Positions 1 through 6,035 of a DNA stretch of 46,604 bases are shown here, one piece after another. Location of the stretch: positions 1 to 46,604 of the forward strand of contig DDZZ01000059.1 in the NCBI GenBank assembly GCA_002346535.1. The letters run 5' to 3'. The notes below the pieces were generated by a model. That model was not told the origin of the DNA. It worked only from the letters and a program-made list of their open reading frames with translations, and did no database searches. Source of the stretch: Opitutales bacterium UBA2995 (GTDB lineage Bacteria > Verrucomicrobiota > Verrucomicrobiia > Opitutales > UBA2995). A program made the translations under genes and the position numbers. Numbering within the stretch: the first letter of the stretch is position 1; each line of letters begins with the position of its first letter.

Positions 1-192
1 AACCTGCTCCTGAAACGTGAACCAAAAAAGCCCTGAAGACTATGTGCCGTAAAGGAATTACCATGCTGTCGCTCTGAATGGTTCGCCAAAGTTTCCAAAC
101 TCAAAAAGAAGTTGTAAACTGAAACGAATTTCGAATTGCGCCAAGTGGATAATTTTAAATGAGGTTTATTTCCTGCTGTTGAAAATATTTTT
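1..192. other. left-edge region, no gene recognised
   Basis: The first 36 bases read as an open frame ending in TGA (NLLLKREPKKP) that could be the tail of an upstream protein, but eleven residues cannot be identified. The rest, up to the gluQ start, has short stop-rich frames on both strands and no RNA gene that I recognise. It presumably holds the gluQ promoter; no convincing -35/-10 pair was found. Confidence 0.2.
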
Positions 193-1014
193 ATGACACC
201 AGTACTTTATAGAGGTCGAATAGCCCCCTCCCCAACCGGATACCTACATCTTGGCCATGCAAAAACTTTCTGGAAAGCATTCGACCGCTGTCGGGAGGCT
301 CAAGGCACATTGATCTATCGGGATGAGGATATTGACCTGCAAAGGTGTAAACAAGAATACTCACAAGCAGCCATGGCTGACCTGGAGCAACTCGGGATCC
401 ATTGGCAGGAGGGGCCCTATTATCAAAGCGAGCGCGTTGATAATTACCGGTCGTCAATGATAAAGTTGATCCGTTCCAAAAGCGTTTATCCATGCCGATA
501 TTCTCGAAAAACCATTGAAGAACACCCGGACGCCAAAAAAACACCAACTGGGGAAGTGATTTTCCCCAAGAGCCTGAGACCCAGGCAAAGTGAAATGATG
601 GATTTCTTTGAAGAATCTCTCAACTGGCGTTTCCGAGTCCCGAATCAGGAAAAAGTTCAGTTCAAAGACTTAAATCAGGGACATCAATCCTTTGAGTGCG
701 ATCAAGAGTTTGGCGACTTTTTGGTTTGGAGAAAAGATGGCATGCCGGCCTACGAGTTGGCGGTTGTTGTCGACGATGCCGCGATGAAAATTTCCGAAGT
801 CGTGAGGGGAGCCGACCTCCTCTTATCCACCGCCCGCCAAATATTGTTGTACGAGGCCTTGGCCGAAACGGCGCCAGAATTTTACCATGTTAATCTCGTG
901 TGTGATTCCGAAGGGCATAGGCTGGCTAAAAGGAACGATTCCCTTGCGCTGAAAACCTTGTTCGCAGAGGGCCACGACTTCCAAAGCATCGCCGCCATGT
1001 GGAATCCTTCATGA
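193..1014 (+). CDS. gluQ: glutamyl-queuosine tRNA(Asp) synthetase (GluQ-RS)
   Basis: This is a truncated class I glutamyl-tRNA synthetase paralogue that attaches glutamate to queuosine at the wobble position of tRNA(Asp). The N-terminal IAPSPTGYLHLGHA block carries the HIGH-type motif (HLGH, residues 19-22), and LAKRND at 244-249 stands in for KMSKS. At 273 aa it has only the catalytic domain, with no anticodon-binding domain, as expected for GluQ. The zinc-binding cysteine cluster of many family members is reduced: the YPCRYSR segment around residue 100 has a single Cys. The ATG at 193 is chosen because the conserved RGRIAPSPTG block follows within ten residues. The gene is single and converges on the candidate RNA gene downstream. 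Confidence 0.9.
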   Translation: MTPVLYRGRIAPSPTGYLHLGHAKTFWKAFDRCREAQGTLIYRDEDIDLQRCKQEYSQAAMADLEQLGIHWQEGPYYQSERVDNYRSSMIKLIRSKSVYPCRYSRKTIEEHPDAKKTPTGEVIFPKSLRPRQSEMMDFFEESLNWRFRVPNQEKVQFKDLNQGHQSFECDQEFGDFLVWRKDGMPAYELAVVVDDAAMKISEVVRGADLLLSTARQILLYEALAETAPEFYHVNLVCDSEGHRLAKRNDSLALKTLFAEGHDFQSIAAMWNPS

Positions 1015-1029
1015 GCTGCGTACACGAAG

Positions 1030-1055
1030 AGGCCCCTGGATTTCTCCAAGGGCCT
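1030..1055. terminator. 11-bp hairpin between convergent gluQ and candidate RNA
   Basis: AGGCCCCTGGA and TCCAAGGGCCT pair around a TTTC loop. On the + strand one position is a C-A mismatch; on the minus strand it becomes a G-U pair, giving 11 continuous pairs. No T-run follows on either strand (on the + strand an A6 follows), so it is not a textbook intrinsic terminator. It lies between converging transcripts and may help end both. Confidence 0.45.
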
Positions 1056-1840
1056 AAAAAATCGGGAGGAGCTCGCCACACTCTCGTCCTTCACTGACAT
1101 TTGGCACTCCACTTTCGCAGGTTGTCAGTTCCCCGACGCTATTCTTCCTGGCTGGGAAGCTATCGATCTCGTAGCAGGACCGCTTAATTAATTTCTCAAT
1201 TAAGTTGTTGAGTGAGGCCTCTCAGCCTGGATTTTGGAATCTGCCGATTTCTCCACCCAGACACAGTTAGGAAATTATCCGCGCCGGTTTCATTCCCAAC
1301 CTTCTTCCCTCGGGACGGCCTCCACTTTTGGCGGAGCGTTTGCCTTAGGGTACGGGTCTGGCCTCTTACCTCTCAGATCACTTTTTTATTCGCAGCCGGT
1401 CGCATTTTACTGCTTCCGATTAGGGCTTCTTGACTTGCCATGCCATTCAGCCCTTCAAGCGTTTTTCAGTCTTTTCTGCCTGATATTCCTATCGGCTCCA
1501 AGCATTTGCTTTTGCTCAACTTCATTTCGCCCCCTGACTAGTGGTAGTTATCGCATCCATTCTCAGGACACCCCTTTCTGAACTAGGTCGAAACCCCCTA
1601 GTCCGTCTAACTCGGTTCGCCTTTTGTTTCTTCGTTTCTGGCTCCCGCCTAACTCCGATTCGCAATTCCAGTCGGGTGCGACCCCTTCTGCCGGAGTTGG
1701 TGATATATGCCTTAGGTCCACTTGCGCTTTCCCAAGGAGCAAGGCCCGTCAGGTTTACCTTACTTTTTTTCCGAAGTAATCTTCGTTTTTTATCTCAGGA
1801 GTTCGTTTCCTCGCCCCTGTTCTATCAAAGAACTGACAAA
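1056..1840 (-). ncRNA. candidate large structured non-coding RNA (about 780 nt)
   Basis: No convincing protein reads from either strand here, and the minus strand is purine-rich and densely self-complementary. Minus-strand helices: 1839-1830 with 1131-1122 (10 bp, perfect, closing about 700 nt); 1737-1731/1716-1710; 1698-1692/1657-1651 (7 bp, enclosing GGGT-CGC-ACCC); 1604-1597/1587-1580 (8 bp); 1785-1781/1776-1772; 1496-1490/1485-1478 with a GGAA tetraloop and one bulged A; 1454-1449/1427-1422; 1336-1331/1325-1320; 1262-1257/1230-1225; 1204-1198/1189-1183; 1175-1170/1165-1159; 1159-1155/1148-1144. Four of these contain a G-U pair that would be a C-A mismatch on the + strand, which assigns the strand. 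A T6 run (1061-1056) marks the probable 3' end, preceded by CCCGA that can pair with TCGGG at 1136-1132. A TTGACA box lies 25 nt before the proposed start. I see no RNase P, tmRNA, 6S or SRP signature. The RNA assignment is inference; the helices are directly visible. Confidence 0.5.
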
Positions 1841-1842
1841 AA

Positions 1843-1870
1843 GCATTAGGGCAACCATACCCCATGTCAA
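1843..1870 (-). promoter_or_regulatory. possible promoter of the candidate RNA
   Basis: On the minus strand a perfect -35 hexamer TTGACA (1870-1865) is followed after 16 bases by TAATGC (1848-1843), a poor -10 match. Transcription from here would begin near 1836-1840, exactly at the 5' arm of the 10-bp closing helix. Support is the position plus the perfect -35; the weak -10 limits confidence. Confidence 0.35.
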
Positions 1871-2054
1871 TAAAAAAGTTTCATAAAGTGCTGATGTTCA
1901 GCAAGTAGTGAATACTTTGTTAATAAGTGTGTGTCAAATATAGCAACAGGGCCGCGAGGCCATGTTTTCAAGGCCTGAGATACCTATCTGCTGTGAATAA
2001 CTCTGTCCGTCAGCGCCCTTGCGGGGTCGTTAATAACTCCCGGCCTAAAAAAAA
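1871..2054. other. intergenic stretch with small hairpins
   Basis: Between the candidate RNA promoter and the peroxiredoxin promoter lie several small inverted repeats: GGCC-GCGA-GGCC near 1951, AGAT-ACCT-ATCT near 1978, GCCC-TTGC-GGGG near 2016, and two GTTAATAA motifs. The string CTGAGATACC recalls part of a TPP riboswitch but the rest of that motif is missing. No gene is recognised. Confidence 0.25.
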
Positions 2055-2084
2055 TTGAAACAATTTTCGATTTTCAGGTAAAAT
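2055..2084 (+). promoter_or_regulatory. sigma-70-like promoter for peroxiredoxin gene
   Basis: TTGAAA (2055-2060) and TAAAAT (2079-2084) are separated by 18 bases; each matches its consensus at five of six positions. The expected start near 2091 leaves about 95 bases before the preferred ATG at 2185. It may also serve the downstream DtxR-type regulator, whose start is 39 bases after the peroxiredoxin stop. Confidence 0.45.
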
Positions 2085-2184
2085 TTTTGAACCGGTTTAA
2101 TCAGCCTGACGCGTTAAAATCACAGCATACATTTCGATGGCCTTCTTCGAGATTGTATCTAAACATAACAAAAGCTGTTGTCTT

Positions 2185-2688
2185 ATGAGAAAACTAAGCC
2201 CCATCTTCGTGACGTTGATCATGTTGTTTGCAAAAGTTGCCAAAGCAAGCCCACTGGAAATAGGAGCCAATCTACCAAGAATCGAAGCAGTTCTCGATTC
2301 AGGTGAATCCAAAAACCTATCAGAGCGGGAAACTGATGATTACCTGCTGGTATACTTTTATCCCAAGGCCAACACGCCGGGTTGCATTAAACAGGCCTGC
2401 AGCCTGAGAGATGCTTACGAAGATCTCCTGGGCAAGGGGGTCACCATTTTCGGCGTAAGCAAAGACTCAGTGAAATCCCAGCAGTCCTTCAAAGAAAAGT
2501 ACGACATCCCTTTTTCACTAGTCGCAGATTCGAAATCGAAAGTAATTAAAGCATTCGGAGTTCCCACGAAAGTGGGATTCGCAAATCGGCAAGCATACTT
2601 GTTCAAAAAAGGGAAGCTGGTTTGGCGCGACCTTGCAGCATCCACAGTAAAACAAGCAGAAGACATTTTGAATTTCCTGAATGAATAA
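2185..2688 (+). CDS. exported BCP/PrxQ-type peroxiredoxin
   Basis: Thiol peroxidase of the AhpC/TSA superfamily that reduces hydrogen peroxide or organic peroxides. The peroxidatic site is FYPKANTPGC (Cys67), with a second Cys five residues later (Cys72), the spacing of atypical 2-Cys BCP/PrxQ enzymes. The first 22 residues (MRKLSPIFVTLIMLFAKVAKA) look like a Sec signal peptide, so the protein is probably periplasmic rather than cytosolic like E. coli Bcp. I start at 2185 because this ATG opens the signal peptide; an in-frame ATG at 2137 would bury it behind 16 extra residues. At 167 aa the length fits the family. It sits just upstream of a metal-dependent repressor, suggesting a shared iron, manganese or oxidative-stress theme. 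Confidence 0.85.
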   Translation: MRKLSPIFVTLIMLFAKVAKASPLEIGANLPRIEAVLDSGESKNLSERETDDYLLVYFYPKANTPGCIKQACSLRDAYEDLLGKGVTIFGVSKDSVKSQQSFKEKYDIPFSLVADSKSKVIKAFGVPTKVGFANRQAYLFKKGKLVWRDLAASTVKQAEDILNFLNE

Positions 2689-2727
2689 AAATCCGTTCCA
2701 AGGTTTCAGCTCACCCTACCATTGTCT

Positions 2728-3384
2728 ATGGCCACAAGCACAGTAGAAAACTATATCAAGGCAATTTACTTGGAGCGCCGCATGATTAAAGCCGATCTAT
2801 TGCCGGTTGGGAAACTGGCTCAGACACTTAAGGTAGTCCCCGGTACAGCAACAACCATGGTTAAATCCTTAAGTGCAGCAGGTCTGGTAAATTATGAGCC
2901 ACGGGTTGGAGTAAGCCTTACTGAACAGGGAGAAGTGTTGGCATTGCATGTATTGAGAAGGCATCGGCTGATTGAGCTGTTCCTAGTGAAAATTCTTAAA
3001 ATAGATTGGTCCGAGATTCACAACGAAGCGGAACAATTGGAACACGTTATCTCTGATCGAGTATTGGAAAGGATAGATGCCCTGCTCGGATACCCGCAAT
3101 ATGATCCTCATGGAGATCCCATCCCTTCTGGCTCCGGAGAATTATTTGAACGCGATCTTCAAAACCTGGCGAACTGCCAAGCCGGAACTGAAACTACCAT
3201 TGCCAGAGTACTGGATCAGGAATCCAATTTTTTGCAATTCGCAGAGCGAAATGGCCTGGTGCCTGGAAATTCAGTAAAAATTCTGAACCATGACGAGACG
3301 GCGAGTGCGATCGAGGTGGAAACTGCACCCGGAAAGACATTGACTTTGGGCAAACAGGCCGCCCTGAAAATCGAAGTCGAGTAG
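2728..3384 (+). CDS. DtxR/MntR-family metal-dependent transcriptional regulator
   Basis: Cytosolic repressor that senses Fe2+ or Mn2+ and controls metal uptake genes. The N-terminal winged helix (STVENYIKAIY, then GTATTMVKSLSAAGLV) is followed by the dimerisation and metal-binding domain (HVLRRHRLIELFL, HNEAEQLEH and the family-typical DPHGDPIP) and a C-terminal FeoA/SH3-like domain (NSVKILNHDETASAIEVE). About 218 aa matches three-domain members. ATG at 2728 is preferred; a TTG two codons upstream is the alternative. No transporter gene is adjacent, so Fe versus Mn cannot be decided. Debris of a signalling protein begins 12 bases after the stop. Confidence 0.85.
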   Translation: MATSTVENYIKAIYLERRMIKADLLPVGKLAQTLKVVPGTATTMVKSLSAAGLVNYEPRVGVSLTEQGEVLALHVLRRHRLIELFLVKILKIDWSEIHNEAEQLEHVISDRVLERIDALLGYPQYDPHGDPIPSGSGELFERDLQNLANCQAGTETTIARVLDQESNFLQFAERNGLVPGNSVKILNHDETASAIEVETAPGKTLTLGKQAALKIEVE

Positions 3385-3395
3385 CCGGACGAAGG

Positions 3396-4238
3396 GGTCC
3401 TCAACTGGCTGATAAACGTGTGTTGATCGTCGACGATAATAACATCAACCGTAAACTTCTCTTGGCCCAAACGAAAGCATGGGGGCATGAATTCCGATGT
3501 CCATGAATCCGGCCCTGAAGCACTTGCGGAAATCATCAAAGGCGAAACCTACGATCTGGCGCTTCTCGACTACAAGATGGCTGGCATGGACAGAAGAGAA
3601 TTGACCATGAAAATCCAAGAATTCAGAAGTTATCGTGAACTGCCGATGATCCTTTTAAGTTCCATTGGCAGCCTGTTGGATGAATACATCAGTAAGTATT
3701 TTGCCCAGATCCTGTCCAAGCCCATCAAGCCGGCCGCCTTGCACAGTGCAATGCTTTCGATGGTCGATCAAAGGCAAAAATGAGTCGTTCCCGACCTAAC
3801 GCCTCAAATAAGCCAGGATTTTGCTTCAGAATACCCTCTGAAAATTTTGATCACTGGAGGCAATTCGGTAAATCAAAAGGTTGCTCTGTTGTTGCTAAAG
3901 AAATTGGGCTACACCGACCCCATCACCGTCGATATCAACGGAAAGGAGTGCTTGGAACTACTAAAAGAAGATAGCTACGACGTTATTTGGACATTCAAAT
4001 GCCCGTAATGGATGGCCTGACGGCAACCCGAAAGATTTGCGAAAAGTACCCTGAGAATGAAAACCCGTGAGTTATAACATTCACAGCTGCAACCATGGGT
4101 GGCGATAAAGAAAGGGCCTTTAAGGAAAGGATGCACGATTTCATCACCAAACCGGTCAGAGCGGAGCGCCTGATAAAAGCACTCAAAAAGCGCCCATTGG
4201 CAACAAAATTAGGGGAAATAGCTGATCAGTATAAATAA
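3396..4238 (+). pseudogene. remnant of a two-receiver (hybrid kinase) signalling protein
   Basis: Two response-regulator receiver domains are recognisable but broken. The first begins KRVLIVDDNNINRKLLLAQT (acidic pair DD, from 3414), stops after a frame change near 3485, and resumes as TYDLALLDYKMAGMD with the phospho-acceptor Asp and a C-terminal LSKPIKPAAL block. The second begins LKILITGGNSVNQKVALLLL near 3840, where the acidic pair is lost, runs to YDVIW, then shifts frame to DIQMPVMDGLTATRKI, hits an in-frame TGA near 4066 and ends with HDFITKPVRAERL. Tandem receivers like these form the tail of hybrid histidine kinases; no kinase or sensor part remains. At least two frameshifts and a stop make it non-functional. 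Confidence 0.8.
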
Positions 4239-4339
4239 GATGAGCCCCCGCCGGTGTATTAGGCGTGTGATAGCTGTTGGATTAAAGCATAATACTTTGA
4301 CCAGCCGCAAAGCACGTTTTAAGCACATAAACCTCATCC

Positions 4340-5845
4340 ATGATAAGTCGTTTTTTTATCCCCACCTTCGCCGTCCTTTGCTTTTCCCCAATCATGCGCG
4401 CTCAGGAATCAGTATTTCTGGACGTCAGTGAGGCGATTATCCAAGCTCTTCAACAAAATCTTAGCCTGAGAATTGAAGGCGTTGACGTCCTGAATGCCCA
4501 GGAAGAGATATTTGTCCAAGAATCAGTATTCGATACGAACATCTTTGCCTCGGGCACTCAAAGGGGAAGCCGTTCTGCCAGTTATCAAAATTCGGAGGCA
4601 TTTCCAGCAACCCATAATAGCACAGTTCGTGCAGGCGTATCCAAGTTCCTGGATTCTGGGGCAGAAGTCCAGATTACGACCAATTATGCACGTAACAGTA
4701 CAAGTGCATCCGCCCAGGCATTGAACCCTGCTCACGCTGGGGACCTAATCATGTCCCTGAGACAGCCCTTGCTTGAAGGCAGAGGGTCTTCCATTAATTT
4801 GATTCCCCTCCAACAGGCCGAGCTGGATTCCCAACGAGCTGAACTATTCCTTAAAGATACCGCGCTTCAAATAATGGAAAGGACCGAAAGCGCGTATTGG
4901 GACCTTGCATACGCACATGAGGCATACAAAGTCAGACTGGCTAGCCAAGAAGTAGCCGAAAAGCTTCTGGAAGAAAACCAAGAGCGGGAAAGAGTGGGCC
5001 TTGCCACCAACATTGACGTACTACAGTCCCAGGTGTTTCTTGCTACAAGTAAAGAGGCCGTCCTAAACGCCTCCAACCTTATCGATGACAGTCAGGACCT
5101 ACTCTACCGGAGAATGGGGACAGAAAACTATCCCGAAGACCACGTATCCGTGGAACAACTACCAGATTTATCGACAGAAGAAATAGGAACCATCACTTCT
5201 CTATTAACAATTCTGGCCAACAATCCAAATTACCTTCAACAGAGGCTCAATATCAAGGCTTGGGAACTGTCAGTGAAAGCCAGTCGCAACAGAGCCCTGC
5301 CTCAAGTGGACCTTACTGCAGGCCTCGGCCTTTCGGGAATCGATGATTCTCCAACCGATGCGTATGGAAGTGCTTTGGAACGCGACGGCTACGATTGGTT
5401 AGCAGGAATAGAATTTCGAGTACCCTGGGGACAAAGGTCTGACAAGGCACGCTACCAGCAGACCAGAAACAATCTTTATCGGGAACAACTGCGGTTGGAA
5501 GACATCCAGCAGGATATTAAGGTTATCAACCGAGCCAACTGGCGAAACTGGGTAACGGGCATCGAACGAGTCCGGGCCACGAAACTGTCTCTTGACCTGG
5601 CTACGGAACAGTTCGACCGCGAACGCACCAAATATGAAAGTGGTCTCGCAACTTTTCGGGAACTACTCGAGGCGCGTGAGGATCAGGATGAGGCCAACCT
5701 TCGTTATTTAAGCTCGATTTTGGATGCAGTTAAGGCCGACATCGTAAATATGGCCCTGGATGCCTCCCTTCCGGAGCGGCATGGCCTATCTTGGGACTCA
5801 ACGGCAAGTATAATACTGCCTCCAGAGCCAACAGAACAGCCCTAA
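4340..5845 (+). CDS. TolC-family outer-membrane efflux protein
   Basis: Outer-membrane channel of the OEP/TolC superfamily, which forms trimers joining inner-membrane pumps to the outside. The first 21 residues form a signal peptide (MISRFFIPTFAVLCFSPIMRA). The mature part has the two-fold repeated arrangement of the family: long coiled-coil helices (QIMERTESAYWDLAYAHEAY to NATNID-type GLATNIDVLQSQVFLATSKE; and EQFDRERTKYESGLATFRELLEAREDQDEANL) alternating with strand-rich segments. At 501 aa the length is typical. No membrane-fusion protein or inner-membrane pump gene is adjacent, so the partner and substrate are unknown. A hybrid-kinase remnant lies just upstream. Confidence 0.88.
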   Translation: MISRFFIPTFAVLCFSPIMRAQESVFLDVSEAIIQALQQNLSLRIEGVDVLNAQEEIFVQESVFDTNIFASGTQRGSRSASYQNSEAFPATHNSTVRAGVSKFLDSGAEVQITTNYARNSTSASAQALNPAHAGDLIMSLRQPLLEGRGSSINLIPLQQAELDSQRAELFLKDTALQIMERTESAYWDLAYAHEAYKVRLASQEVAEKLLEENQERERVGLATNIDVLQSQVFLATSKEAVLNASNLIDDSQDLLYRRMGTENYPEDHVSVEQLPDLSTEEIGTITSLLTILANNPNYLQQRLNIKAWELSVKASRNRALPQVDLTAGLGLSGIDDSPTDAYGSALERDGYDWLAGIEFRVPWGQRSDKARYQQTRNNLYREQLRLEDIQQDIKVINRANWRNWVTGIERVRATKLSLDLATEQFDRERTKYESGLATFRELLEAREDQDEANLRYLSSILDAVKADIVNMALDASLPERHGLSWDSTASIILPPEPTEQP

Positions 5846-5856
5846 TAAAAAAGCTT

Positions 5857-5925
5857 AACGGCTGGGTTGCAAAAAATTGTATCGCTAAACGGTGAATTGC
5901 ACAAAACTGTCTCGCAAACGGCTAC
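5857..5925. repeat. imperfect tandem repeat downstream of tolC-like gene
   Basis: Two similar units, 5867-5892 and 5897-5921, share the pattern TTGCA, then A-rich, then TGTaTCGC and AAACGG with a few differences. AACGGCT also occurs just before the first unit and at the end of the second. The repeat lies in the 190-base gap before valS. Function unknown; it may be a regulatory array or a decayed repeat. Confidence 0.4.
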
Positions 5926-6035
5926 GATTTGAACATTCTCATCCGACAACCTGCCTGATTCAGCTCCTAGCCCGTCCCGATTTTCTTTGACTCTGAAATA
6001 CAAGCGTTTTGCTTAATCGCTTCGCCTTCAGAATC

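Noticed and set aside
1056..1840. RNase P RNA, tmRNA or a group I/II intron
   Set aside because: No GAGGAAAGUC/ACAGAA-type RNase P cores, no tRNA-like tmRNA ends, no domain V hairpin with an AGC triad, and no recognisable group I core were found by eye on the minus strand.
1212..1849. Three overlapping + strand reading frames of 73-115 codons
   Set aside because: They are Leu/Ser/Phe/Arg-rich, overlap in different frames, match no family and arise because the + strand is pyrimidine-rich and poor in stops. Strand-specific RNA helices explain the region better.
1950..2030. TPP riboswitch
   Set aside because: CTGAGATACC is present, but the GAACCTGA and GCGTAGGGA parts needed for the aptamer are absent.
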